DNA of 44,288 nucleotides from an uncultured Clostridia bacterium (GTDB taxonomy: Bacteria; Bacillota; Clostridia; Christensenellales; Aristaeellaceae), in assembly GCA_946627565.1 (NCBI GenBank), contig CAMOVR010000012.1:1-44288 (forward strand). Direction: 5' to 3'. Position 1 is the stretch's first letter. Each line of letters opens with the position of its first letter. Below are positions 35,412 to 43,620 of this stretch, one piece after another. The translations under genes and the position numbers were made by a program. The notes below the pieces were generated by a model. It worked only from the letters and a program-made list of their open reading frames with translations. It searched no databases and had not been told where the DNA came from.

Positions 35412-36764
35412 ATGGACGTGATCCGCATTGCCTGGCCCGGGTTCGTGGAACTCATCCTTACCCAGCTGGCATCCATGGTGGACCTGATGATGGTTGGGTC
35501 CATTGGCGGTGCCCGGCACACGGAATGGGGCGCTCAGGCCCTGTCTGCAGTGGGGCTGACCAACCAGCCCAAGTTCCTTCTCATGGCTGCCTTCATTGCC
35601 CTGAACACCGGCGTCACCGCCATGGTGGCACGCTGCCGCGGCACAGGGGACAGCGAGCATGCAAACCTGGTTGTCCGTCAGGGCCTTCTCTTCACCTTCC
35701 TGACCACCGTGCTGGTCTCAGTACTTGGCGTGGTTTTCGCCCGGCCCATGGTGATCTTTATGGGCTCCACGGAGGAAACCGTTACGGAATGGGCCACCGT
35801 CTATCTTCAGATCCAGATGGCAGGCTTCCTCACCATGGCCCTGACCAGCACCATCACCGCATCCCTGCGGGGCGTGGGGGACTCGCGTTCCTCCATGTTT
35901 TACAATCTCATCGCCAATGCGGTCAATGTGGTTTTCAACTGGCTCCTGATCTACGGAAACCTGGGTTTTCCCGAAATGGGTGTTGCCGGCGCTTCCCTGG
36001 CCACCGTCATCGGACAGCTGGTGGCCTTCGTCATCGCCTCCGTCATCATCCTCCGGGGCAACGGCTTTCTGCGTCTGGAAATGCGTCGGGGGTTCCGGCC
36101 GGACAGGAAAACCATGGGGGACCTTCTGCACATCGGGCTTCCTTCCATGGCTGAGCAGCTGCTCATGCGCCTGGGCATGATTGTTTTCTCCATCACCGTG
36201 GCATCCCTTGGCACCATAGCCTTTGCCACCCATCAGGTCTGCATGAACATTCAGGCCCTGTCCTTCATGCTGGGCCAGGCCTTCGCCATTTCCTCCACTT
36301 CCCTTGTAGGCCAGTCCCTGGGCAAGAAGCGTCCTGACATGGCCGTGGCATACTGCACCCGCTGCCAGCGCGTGGGCATGGCTGTCAGCTTTCTTCTGAC
36401 CGCTTTGTTCATCGTCTCCGGCAGACAGATCGTGCGTGCCTACAACAGCGATCCCCAGATTGTGGAGCTGGGCGGAAACATCATGCTGTTCCTGGCCTTT
36501 GTGCAGCCCTTTCAGGCTTCCCAGTTCATTGTGGCCGGCGGTCTGCGCGGTGCCGGGGACACCCGGGCCATAGCCGTCATCACCACCATAACCATGATGA
36601 TCATCCGCCCTGTCCTTGCCCTGGTCCTGGTCCGGGCAGGTTTTGGCATCTACGGCGCCTGGGCAGCCATTGCTGCGGACCAGATGACCCGTACCATGCT
36701 GGTTTTCTTAAGATACCGGAGAGGAAAATGGATGCATATCCGCCTGAAAAGCGAAGAAGGCTGA
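35412..36764 (+). CDS. MATE family efflux transporter (start uncertain)
   Basis: A 450-residue MATE exporter with about twelve helices; AWPGFVELILTQLASMVDLMMVG opens it and AGGLRGAGDTR is the second-half motif (first-half equivalent TASLRGVGDSR). Substrate unknown. It is unrelated in detail to the MATE gene at 15531. No Shine-Dalgarno precedes the ATG at 35412, and the same frame is open upstream to about 35295 with no start. A short open frame in a different phase, starting at 35296 (MTHTHTSRSPRTVLDSLPDG), runs into it. One extra C in the GCCCC run at 35398-35402 would join the two. So the N-terminus may be frameshifted, by error or mutation. Confidence 0.88.
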   Translation: MDVIRIAWPGFVELILTQLASMVDLMMVGSIGGARHTEWGAQALSAVGLTNQPKFLLMAAFIALNTGVTAMVARCRGTGDSEHANLVVRQGLLFTFLTTVLVSVLGVVFARPMVIFMGSTEETVTEWATVYLQIQMAGFLTMALTSTITASLRGVGDSRSSMFYNLIANAVNVVFNWLLIYGNLGFPEMGVAGASLATVIGQLVAFVIASVIILRGNGFLRLEMRRGFRPDRKTMGDLLHIGLPSMAEQLLMRLGMIVFSITVASLGTIAFATHQVCMNIQALSFMLGQAFAISSTSLVGQSLGKKRPDMAVAYCTRCQRVGMAVSFLLTALFIVSGRQIVRAYNSDPQIVELGGNIMLFLAFVQPFQASQFIVAGGLRGAGDTRAIAVITTITMMIIRPVLALVLVRAGFGIYGAWAAIAADQMTRTMLVFLRYRRGKWMHIRLKSEEG

Positions 36765-36880
36765 AGGATGCACGCCCTGCCGTGAAAAGACTGTAAACCG
36801 GAAGTTCCGGTTCAGCTTAAGGTCTGTGCATGATGCTGTATTTCCCGCCGTCATGATCCGGAAATTCTGAACATGCAGGT

Positions 36881-36925
36881 TTCACCCACAGGGTGATATA
36901 TTTCAGACGGAAAACATGGTAGACT
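36881..36925 (+). promoter_or_regulatory. Extended -10 promoter with the shared palindrome
   Basis: TTCACCCACAGGGTGA (36881-36896) is the same 16-nt core as the complement of the palindrome at 31767-31785. Twenty nt further lies TGGTAGACT (TAGACT at 36920-36925), an extended -10. The matching gap at the other site is 19 nt. The promoter would drive the YdjM-type gene at 36970. Confidence 0.6.
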
Positions 36926-36969
36926 CCTGGTGTGCTTACACAATCCACGCACAGGAGGGATGCTCCTTG

Positions 36970-37578
36970 ATGGGAAAAACCCATATCACCGTGGGAACCG
37001 CCGCGGCCCTTGCCCTTGTCCAGCCCCATACACCCGCTTCCTGTCTTCTGGCCCTGTGCGGCGGCGCAGTGGGCGGCATTCTGTGTGACGTGGAATGCAG
37101 AAACAGCGGAAAAAAATCAGACACGGAACTCACACTGCTGATCACCCTTGCCCTGATTGTCCTTACCCTGATCCTGGATACCACCCTGAACCTGGGCATA
37201 TGCCATACGCTGCTGACAGAGCGCGCTTCCAGGGCCTCCATGGGGCTTGTCATCCTGATTCTGTGCTGCGTGAAGGGACGCTTCAGCCCCCACCGGGATT
37301 TCACCCATTCCTTTCTGTTTGCGGGCATACTGACCTTCGCCTGTTTTCAGATCCATCCCGTCTTCGGCCTGTCTGTAGCCTGCGGATGTCTGTCCCATCT
37401 GTGCCTGGATCTTACCAACCGGAAACCCCTTCGCCTCTTTTATCCCCTCAGGCACGGATTCTGTCTGCGCCTGTTCTATGCAGACCGTCTGGCAAACCGG
37501 ATCCTTATGTGGCTGGGGCTGCTGGGAGACGCCGTACTGCTTGCCTGGTGCCTGGCTCCCTTCATGGACCAGGGATGA
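36970..37578 (+). CDS. YdjM-type membrane-bound metal-dependent hydrolase family protein
   Basis: A 202-residue membrane protein of the YbcI/YdjM (DUF457) family. The N-terminus GKTHITVGTAAALAL holds His5, and the motif FSPHRDFTHSFLFAG holds His108, Arg109, Asp110 and His113. A further pattern CLSHLCLDLTN includes another His and Asp. These residues form the predicted metal site. About five hydrophobic helices are visible (roughly 8-38, 55-75, 90-103, 114-133, 180-198). The start is the ATG 9 nt after AGGAGGG; the longer frame adds 18 residues. No firm biochemical function is known for the family. The promoter carries the palindrome shared with the VWA-MoxR operon. Confidence 0.88.
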   Translation: MGKTHITVGTAAALALVQPHTPASCLLALCGGAVGGILCDVECRNSGKKSDTELTLLITLALIVLTLILDTTLNLGICHTLLTERASRASMGLVILILCCVKGRFSPHRDFTHSFLFAGILTFACFQIHPVFGLSVACGCLSHLCLDLTNRKPLRLFYPLRHGFCLRLFYADRLANRILMWLGLLGDAVLLAWCLAPFMDQG

Positions 37579-37580
37579 CC

Positions 37581-37606
37581 ATATGTAACGAATATGTAAC
37601 GATATG
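37581..37606. repeat. 11-bp tandem direct repeats upstream of the GH3 gene
   Basis: ATATGTAACGA occurs twice in a row (37581-37591 and 37592-37602) and a third partial copy, TATG, follows. It lies 18 nt before the GH3 start. One-turn spacing suits adjacent regulator half-sites or a translation-control site. The function is inference. Confidence 0.6.
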
Positions 37607-37623
37607 TTTGAAAGGAAATACCT

Positions 37624-39801
37624 ATGAACAATCCTGATCTTCTGAAACTCCTCGGGTCCATGTCGCTGAAGGAAAAAGTCATGCAGCTTGTGCAGCTGCC
37701 CGGCGGTGTATACAGCAGAGATGCTGCCGTAACAGGTGTGGAAACGGATGACATATCATCCGACGAAAGGCTTCTCGCCGGCAGTACGCTGGGCATCTGG
37801 GGGGCTGAAAAGCTCCGCCGGATTCAGGCAGACTACATGGACAGGCACCCGCATCACATTCCCCTTCTGTTCATGCTGGATGTCATCCACGGTCACAAAA
37901 CCATGTTTCCCTGCCCCCTGGCCACCGGTGCCACCTTCAATCCGGACCTTGCCCGGGATACAGCTGCTGCCGCGGCGGCGGAAGCTGCCTCCGACGGCAT
38001 TCATGTGACCTTTTCTCCCATGGCCGATCTGGTGCGTGACGCCCGCTGGGGCAGGGTCATGGAATCCACCGGCGAGGACAAGCTGCTCAACAGCCGCATG
38101 GCTGCCGCCTTTGTGGAAGGGTATCAGGGAAACACGCTTCTGGACAGGAAGCACCTGGCATCCTGTGTCAAGCATTATGCCGCCTATGGTGCTCCGGAAG
38201 CCGGAAGGGACTATCAGAACACGGAACTGTCCGAGCATACCCTGCGGGAACAGTATCTTCCGGCCTACAAGGCAGCCCTTGATGCAGGCGCCCGGCTGGT
38301 GATGTCCTCCTTCAACAGCTGGAACGGCATCCCCGTCACCGGCAGCACCTTCCTTCTGCGTGATGTGCTGCGCCATGAGATGGGCTTTGACGGCATCGTC
38401 ATCTCCGACTGGGGTGCTGTGGGGGAACTGGTGGCCCACGGTTATGCGGAAAACCGGGAGGAAGCAGCTTATCTGGCTTTCATGGCCGGTGTGGACATTG
38501 ACATGTGCTCGGGATGCTACAGCCAGCATCTGGAAAACCTGGTCCTCAGCGGACGCATTCCGGAAGAAAAGCTGGATAAGTCCGTCATGCGGGTCCTGAA
38601 GCTCAAAAATGAACTGGGTCTGTTTGACAATCCGCTTGCGGCTTCAGAAGACACGGTACATCCGCAGTATACCTCCCTGGCCCGGACAGCGGTCCAGCAG
38701 TCTCTGGTGCTTCTGGAAAACCAGGATCAGGTTCTTCCCCTGAAGGGAAAGAAAATCGCCGTTATCGGGCCGTATGCCTTCAGCCGGGACCTGCACAGTG
38801 CCTGGTCGGTTTCCGGGAATGCCGGGGATACACAGACACTGCAGGAGGCATCTGCCGATTTCTTTGAGGGCACAGATACACAGATCCGCTTTGCCCAGGG
38901 CTGCAGCATGCTGGATAATGACACAGAGCTCAATACGACTCTGTATACGGAAGAGGACTGGGGAGAGAAGAACGTTTCCCTGATGGCCGAGGCTATGGAT
39001 CTCGCCGCCTGGGCAGACACCGTCATTCTCTGTCTGGGTGAAGATTTCAGGCAGACCGGAGAATGCGCCAGCCGTACCACCCTCAGGATCCCTGATATAC
39101 AGATGCACCTGCTGCGCTCCCTTGAAAATGGAGGCTTCCGCCCCATCACGCTGGTCTTCTGCGGAAGGCCTCTGGAACTGGCTGAAATCCGTGACATGTC
39201 CTCTGCCCTGCTCATATGCTGGCGCCCCGGAACAGCAGGCGCCGCGGGCATCTGGGACGTGCTGACGGGCCGTGTGTCGCCTTCCGGCAAACTGCCCATG
39301 AGCTTCCCGGTCTGCACAGGACAGGAGCCCCTGCACTACGATGCCTATTCCACCGGCAGACCCAAACCTGTCAATGGCCCGGGCCGCTTTACCTCCCGGT
39401 ATCTGGACTGCCCCAATGACCCGCTCTATCCCTTTGGCTATGGTCTGTCCTACACAACCTTTTCCTGCTCTCCCGTTTCACTCTCAGACACTGTCCTGCA
39501 TCCGGCCGGTTCCATCCGGGCATCTGCGTATCTGACCAACACCGGGAACACCGCCGGCACGGAAACCGTCATGCTCTTCATCCGGGACCTGGTTGGCAGC
39601 CGCGTCCGTCCGGTACAGGAACTCATGGACTTCCGACGCGTTACCCTGATGCCCGGCGAGAAAGTTCTGGTGGAATTTACAATCACCGAAAGCATGCTCC
39701 GGTTCTGGACCGCAGAGAACCGTTTTGCCAGCGAAAGCGGCCGTTTCCATGTATGGATCGGAACCGGCAGCCCGGCCGAATTCCGTCTTGAAAAAGAGTA
39801 A
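37624..39801 (+). CDS. Beta-glucosidase-type glycoside hydrolase family 3
   Basis: A 725-residue cytoplasmic GH3 enzyme. The N-terminal TIM barrel includes LLFMLDVIHGHKTMFPCPLA, FSPMADLVRDARWGRVMEST, and the substrate-loop SCVKHYAAYGAPEAGRDY. The nucleophile is Asp262 in GFDGIVISDWGAV. The alpha/beta sandwich domain follows (about 375-575; LPLKGKKIAVIGPYA) and a fibronectin-III-like domain ends the protein (about 630-720; GYGLSYTTFSCS). Length and order match BglX-type enzymes. There is no signal peptide. The start has AAAGGAA 8 nt upstream. It is a single-gene unit with its own repeats upstream and no visible terminator downstream. Confidence 0.93.
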   Translation: MNNPDLLKLLGSMSLKEKVMQLVQLPGGVYSRDAAVTGVETDDISSDERLLAGSTLGIWGAEKLRRIQADYMDRHPHHIPLLFMLDVIHGHKTMFPCPLATGATFNPDLARDTAAAAAAEAASDGIHVTFSPMADLVRDARWGRVMESTGEDKLLNSRMAAAFVEGYQGNTLLDRKHLASCVKHYAAYGAPEAGRDYQNTELSEHTLREQYLPAYKAALDAGARLVMSSFNSWNGIPVTGSTFLLRDVLRHEMGFDGIVISDWGAVGELVAHGYAENREEAAYLAFMAGVDIDMCSGCYSQHLENLVLSGRIPEEKLDKSVMRVLKLKNELGLFDNPLAASEDTVHPQYTSLARTAVQQSLVLLENQDQVLPLKGKKIAVIGPYAFSRDLHSAWSVSGNAGDTQTLQEASADFFEGTDTQIRFAQGCSMLDNDTELNTTLYTEEDWGEKNVSLMAEAMDLAAWADTVILCLGEDFRQTGECASRTTLRIPDIQMHLLRSLENGGFRPITLVFCGRPLELAEIRDMSSALLICWRPGTAGAAGIWDVLTGRVSPSGKLPMSFPVCTGQEPLHYDAYSTGRPKPVNGPGRFTSRYLDCPNDPLYPFGYGLSYTTFSCSPVSLSDTVLHPAGSIRASAYLTNTGNTAGTETVMLFIRDLVGSRVRPVQELMDFRRVTLMPGEKVLVEFTITESMLRFWTAENRFASESGRFHVWIGTGSPAEFRLEKE

Positions 39802-39847
39802 GACACATGAAAAGCAGGAAAAATGCAACAGCAGAGGATACTATGAA

Positions 39848-39876
39848 TTGATTTTCCCCGCTCTTTCCCGTATGAT
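39848..39876 (+). promoter_or_regulatory. Promoter of the aminotransferase gene
   Basis: TTGATT (39848-39853), a 17-nt spacer and TATGAT (39871-39876), 58 nt before the start codon. Confidence 0.75.
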
Positions 39877-39934
39877 GACTTCCGCTGTCTTGCACAGCAC
39901 GGTAAGCCAACATTGCGCATAAAGGTGATTTCAT

Positions 39935-41230
39935 ATGAAAAGCTACAAGGAAATGACCAGGGAAGAACTTGCTCAGGAAATCAGCAGTCTGAAAAAAGAG
40001 TACCGCAAATTCCAGACAATGGGACTGCACCTGGATATGAGCCGCGGCAAACCCTGCCAGGAACAGCTTGACCTTTCCATGGGAATGATGGACGTTCTGC
40101 AGTCCTCCTCTGATCTGACCTGTGAAGACGGTACAGACTGCCGGAACTACGGTGCCCTGACGGGTATTGAGGAAGCCCGCGAACTGCTGGGCGACATGAT
40201 GGAGAACAATCCGAAGGACATCATCATCTACGGAAACTCCAGCCTGAACGTCATGTATGACACGTTATCCAGGGCTTTCACCCACGGCATTATGGGTTCA
40301 ACACCCTGGTGCAAGCTGGATCATGTCAAATTTCTCTGTCCGGTACCCGGCTATGACCGTCACTTCGCCATGACCGAGTATTACGGCATTGAAATGATTC
40401 CCGTGCCCATGACGCCCACCGGCCCGCAGATGGACCTGGTGGAAAAACTTGTGGCAGAGGACGATTCCATCAAGGGAATCTGGTGCGTCCCGAAGTATTC
40501 CAATCCCCAGGGCTATTCCTACAGCGATGAAACGGTGCGCCGTTTTGCCCGCCTCAAGCCTGCTGCAAGGGACTTCCGCATCTTCTGGGACAACGCATAT
40601 GGAATGCATCACCTCTATGATGACAAGCAGGACTATCTCGTCGAGATTCTGGCCGAATGCAAACGTGCCGGAAATCCGGACCTGGTCTACAAGTTTTCTT
40701 CAACCAGCAAAATCACCTTCCCCGGCAGCGGCATAGCAGCCCTGGCAACTTCTCCCAACAACATGGATGATATCCGCAATCAGCTGAGACACCAGACCAT
40801 CGGCCATGACAAGGTCAATCAGCTGAGGCATGTGCGTTTCTTCAAGGACATCCACGGCATGGTGGAGCACATGCGGAAGCATGCAGAAATCCTCCGTCCC
40901 AAGTTTGAGATGGTAGAAGACACCCTGGAGCGCGAGCTGAGCGGACTGGACATCGGAACCTGGACCAAGCCTCTGGGTGGATACTTCATCCATTTTGAAA
41001 GTCTTCCCGGATGCGCAAAAGCCATTGTGGCACACGCAAAAAAAGCCGGTGTTATCATGACCGGAGCCGGCGCCACCTGGCCTTACGGAAAAGATCCCCA
41101 GGACAGCAGCATCCGCATTGCTCCCACCTATCCGAGCCTTCAGGATCTTTCTCTGGCTGCCAATCTTTTCGCCCTGTGCGTGAAACTGGTCAGCAGTGAA
41201 ATGATCTATGCGGAAAAAGAGAAGGAATGA
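39935..41230 (+). CDS. PLP-dependent aminotransferase, AspT (MocR-like fold) type
   Basis: A 431-residue aminotransferase of the family often called Aminotran_MocR (PF12897), which includes aspartate aminotransferases of the AspT type. Motifs: GLHLDMSRGKPCQEQLDLSM, the substrate/phosphate region YGNSSLNVMYD, IKGIWCVPKYSNPQGYSYS, FWDNAYGMHHL, and the PLP Lys259 in FSSTSKITFPGSG. It probably transfers the amino group between aspartate and 2-oxoglutarate, feeding homoserine-family and other amino-acid synthesis. Length is standard. The start has AAAGGTGAT upstream. A terminator follows. Confidence 0.93.
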   Translation: MKSYKEMTREELAQEISSLKKEYRKFQTMGLHLDMSRGKPCQEQLDLSMGMMDVLQSSSDLTCEDGTDCRNYGALTGIEEARELLGDMMENNPKDIIIYGNSSLNVMYDTLSRAFTHGIMGSTPWCKLDHVKFLCPVPGYDRHFAMTEYYGIEMIPVPMTPTGPQMDLVEKLVAEDDSIKGIWCVPKYSNPQGYSYSDETVRRFARLKPAARDFRIFWDNAYGMHHLYDDKQDYLVEILAECKRAGNPDLVYKFSSTSKITFPGSGIAALATSPNNMDDIRNQLRHQTIGHDKVNQLRHVRFFKDIHGMVEHMRKHAEILRPKFEMVEDTLERELSGLDIGTWTKPLGGYFIHFESLPGCAKAIVAHAKKAGVIMTGAGATWPYGKDPQDSSIRIAPTYPSLQDLSLAANLFALCVKLVSSEMIYAEKEKE

Positions 41231-41242
41231 GCACTTTCTCTG

Positions 41243-41270
41243 CAGCCCCCTTCACGGGGGCTGTTTTGTT
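41243..41270 (+). terminator. Intrinsic terminator after the aminotransferase gene
   Basis: CAGCCCCC (41243-41250), loop TTCAC, GGGGGCTG (41256-41263), then TTTTGTTT. Confidence 0.9.
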
Positions 41271-41296
41271 TGCGTCTGTTCCCAGCATCTCAGAAG

Positions 41297-41305
41297 TGAT
41301 ATAAT
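41297..41305 (+). promoter_or_regulatory. Extended -10 promoter of the acidic protein gene
   Basis: TGATATAAT at 41297-41305. The -35 position has no good match, so it is a TGn-type promoter, about 100 nt upstream of the start codon at 41404. Confidence 0.6.
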
Positions 41306-41403
41306 TTTTCAGGCACACACGCGTTTTTGACGATACCCTGAAGGCTGGAACCATTCCGGGCCTTCATACAGATGCATACAGAACAGGAAGGCGGCTACCC
41401 AAC

Positions 41404-42888
41404 ATGGATATGAATCAGATTCTTCATCAGTCTGCACAGCTGATGCAGCAGGCATCAGATCATCTGGACCGTGCACTTCTCTCTCTTAAGGAAGATGGCC
41501 CTGTTCAGGAAGAGGCTCTGTCAGAAATCCACAGGACGATCTGTGATCTTAAGACAGTTCAGACAAGCCTCCTTACAGAAAGCAGACAGTGGCTGCCTGA
41601 GGAAGAAGATCCGGCATGCCCTGCCGGCAGGGAACAGACACTGGATATGCTCCGGCAGATCCTGAGCCTTCAGTCCCAGGATCCCCACTATGCGGAAGCC
41701 CTTGAACCTTTTTTTGAGGAACTGCGCGCCTTCCTTCTGGATACAGACCATCCTGAAAGAATAGACAATGTGGACACTGCTTCCTTCTCTCTGATTCTCC
41801 GCGCCGTGCACGAAGGCAATCCCCTGCCGTATGCCCTGGCAGATGCCATCCGCCTTTCCCTGGGCTTCCTTCCGTATACCTTTATAACAGGCCTGCTTGA
41901 AGGAAAATATGTTCTCCCGGATTATCCGTCTGTCACCGCAGAGCAGGAGGACGCAGCTGTCACAGAAGAAGACCATGGGGAAGCGCCTGCATCCGAAGAT
42001 GCGGAGAAATCCCCGGATGCCTCAGAAGAGCGTTCTGATTCCTGTCCGGCTGTCCCGGAGGAAGAAGAAACTGCCCTTCAGGAGGATTCTGAAGCAGAAA
42101 CTGAAAATACGGCACCCATGCAGCCGGCAACACCGGAGGATTCTGCAGCGCCCGTGGAGGATACAGCCGAAGAATCCTGTAAGCTTGCGGAAGAATCATG
42201 CTGTGAACAGGAAATATGTGCTGAGGCATGTACCGGATCGGACGGGGCAGGGGAGGACTCTGTCTCAGATATGCCTGATGCATCCCCTGATTCAGAAACA
42301 GAAACAACAATCGAGGAAACGATACCAGATCCTGATGACACCGGAGATCTGTCAGGTGAGGCGGATCCATCCAGGGTCCCGGAAGATCCCTGCTGTCATG
42401 ACACCCCTGAAAAGAAAGAGGATCCGGAGGATATCCTCTGCACCGCACCTGAAGAGGTCTCCGGTGAACCTGAAGTTTTCCTTCATCCTGAGGCACCTGT
42501 ACATACCGGCAAGCTCCCCTCAGAGAAAAAGATGCGGGATCTGATCCGTGCTGTGGGCAGTGTGCTCAGCTATCTGCTCAGCACGCTTTCCTCCCGGGGA
42601 CTGCTCTGTGAAGAAGAGATTCTGCAGGACCTGGCCAGGGAACACATGACAGAGCAGAGCGTAAGCAGTATGCTGGGAACGCTTCTTTATAAAGGATACC
42701 TGAGTACGTATCTTTACGAAGGAAAACGCTATTACTGTTTTACGGAAATGATGGCTGACTGCATCACAAGTCCATCTCTTTCGGAACTGATCCGCAGCAT
42801 TTTCGAGCTGCCTTCTCTTGATCGTCCCGCAGTCACGGCAAAGGACGATATGCCGCTTTCCACATTCCTGAAATACCGGAAAGGCTAA
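41404..42888 (+). CDS. Acidic protein with disordered middle and winged-helix-like C-terminus, unknown
   Basis: A 494-residue cytoplasmic protein I do not recognise. Residues 1-170 are predicted helical (LMQQASDHLDRALLSL, LDMLRQILSLQSQDPH, FSLILRAVHEGNP). Residues about 175-370 are strongly acidic and low in hydrophobics, with scattered Cys pairs (ESCCEQEIC), so probably disordered. Residues about 375-494 form a compact domain (LIRAVGSVLSYLLSTLSSRG, LLYKGYLSTYLYEGKRYY, MPLSTFLKYRKG) like a winged helix. There is no signal peptide or membrane segment. The ribosome binding site AGGAAGG is about 12 nt upstream, with a second ATG 6 nt inside. It is an isolated unit with an extended -10 promoter; no function is claimed. 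Confidence 0.82.
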   Translation: MDMNQILHQSAQLMQQASDHLDRALLSLKEDGPVQEEALSEIHRTICDLKTVQTSLLTESRQWLPEEEDPACPAGREQTLDMLRQILSLQSQDPHYAEALEPFFEELRAFLLDTDHPERIDNVDTASFSLILRAVHEGNPLPYALADAIRLSLGFLPYTFITGLLEGKYVLPDYPSVTAEQEDAAVTEEDHGEAPASEDAEKSPDASEERSDSCPAVPEEEETALQEDSEAETENTAPMQPATPEDSAAPVEDTAEESCKLAEESCCEQEICAEACTGSDGAGEDSVSDMPDASPDSETETTIEETIPDPDDTGDLSGEADPSRVPEDPCCHDTPEKKEDPEDILCTAPEEVSGEPEVFLHPEAPVHTGKLPSEKKMRDLIRAVGSVLSYLLSTLSSRGLLCEEEILQDLAREHMTEQSVSSMLGTLLYKGYLSTYLYEGKRYYCFTEMMADCITSPSLSELIRSIFELPSLDRPAVTAKDDMPLSTFLKYRKG

Positions 42889-42912
42889 CGGTCCAAAATA
42901 GCATGCGCAAAC

Positions 42913-42962
42913 TTCAGCGGCGGAACGCCAGTCTTCAGAAAGAGTGGTGTTCCGCCGCTGAA
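42913..42962. terminator. Bidirectional terminator between convergent genes
   Basis: TTCAGCGGCGGAAC (42913-42926) and its exact complement GTTCCGCCGCTGAA (42949-42962), with extra GCCA/TGGT pairing inside. T-rich sequence follows on the plus strand; it sits between the acidic-protein gene and the minus-strand VanX gene. Confidence 0.85.
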
Positions 42963-42975
42963 ATGCTTTTCGGTT

Positions 42976-43608
42976 TTACTTTATCCGGCCCACGGGGAAG
43001 GTGAAATAGGTATCCGCATAAGGCTCGTTTTCCAGTGTGAAATGCCACCATTCCGAGTCAAGCGGACGGAAACCGTGTTTTACCATAAGCTTTTGCAGGA
43101 ACATCCGGTTCCCATGCTGGTTTTCTGTAACTCCCGGATAATCAGGATGGCTCAGCTCTCCGAAATAATCAAATGTGCCGCCCATATCCGCATCCTTCTG
43201 CGAGGCCATGTCAAACAGGGTCAGGTCCACCGTGCTTCCGCGGCTGTGACCGGAATGTTCGGCAATGTAGTTCTGCGGGATAATATCCCTTTTTTCCAGT
43301 TCCGGATAGAAATACTGTTTCATCCGGATATCCTCCGGATCCTTCGCCCAGCGCACGAAATGATCCACGGCCTTCTGCGGACGGTAGGCGTCAAAAATCT
43401 TCAGCCGCCATCCCTGCTGCATCGCCTCATTGCTGACCTGATTCAATGCCGTTGCCGCTTCCCGGGTCAGCAGAGCCACCGGTTCCTCATATCCGTCAAT
43501 CCGCTCTCCGATAAAGTTAAATGAGGAATAATAGCGGATGTCCAGCAGCACATCCGGAACGGCTTCCGCAATACTGACAAAGCCGGAAGCATCATTTGAA
43601 AACTTCAT
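42976..43608 (-). CDS. D-Ala-D-Ala dipeptidase, VanX-type
   Basis: A 210-residue zinc metallopeptidase of the VanX/DdpX family, which splits D-Ala-D-Ala. The zinc-site motifs are SGHSRGSTVDLT with His121 and Asp128, and SEWWHFTL with base Glu186 and His189; the conserved Arg76 is in DAYRPQ. No signal peptide, so cytoplasmic. I start at 43608: GGAGG lies only 1 nt before the first ATG (43614) but 7 nt before the second. It follows a DUF819 membrane gene by a 12-nt gap, as one operon. No vanH, vanA or vanRS neighbour is visible, so it more likely recycles wall dipeptide than confers glycopeptide resistance. Confidence 0.9.
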   Translation of the reverse strand: MKFSNDASGFVSIAEAVPDVLLDIRYYSSFNFIGERIDGYEEPVALLTREAATALNQVSNEAMQQGWRLKIFDAYRPQKAVDHFVRWAKDPEDIRMKQYFYPELEKRDIIPQNYIAEHSGHSRGSTVDLTLFDMASQKDADMGGTFDYFGELSHPDYPGVTENQHGNRMFLQKLMVKHGFRPLDSEWWHFTLENEPYADTYFTFPVGRIK

Positions 43609-43620
43609 GTTCATTCCTCC

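Noticed and set aside
42976-43608. Glycopeptide resistance cluster
   Set aside because: Only a VanX-like gene is present; no vanH, vanA or two-component genes in the window.
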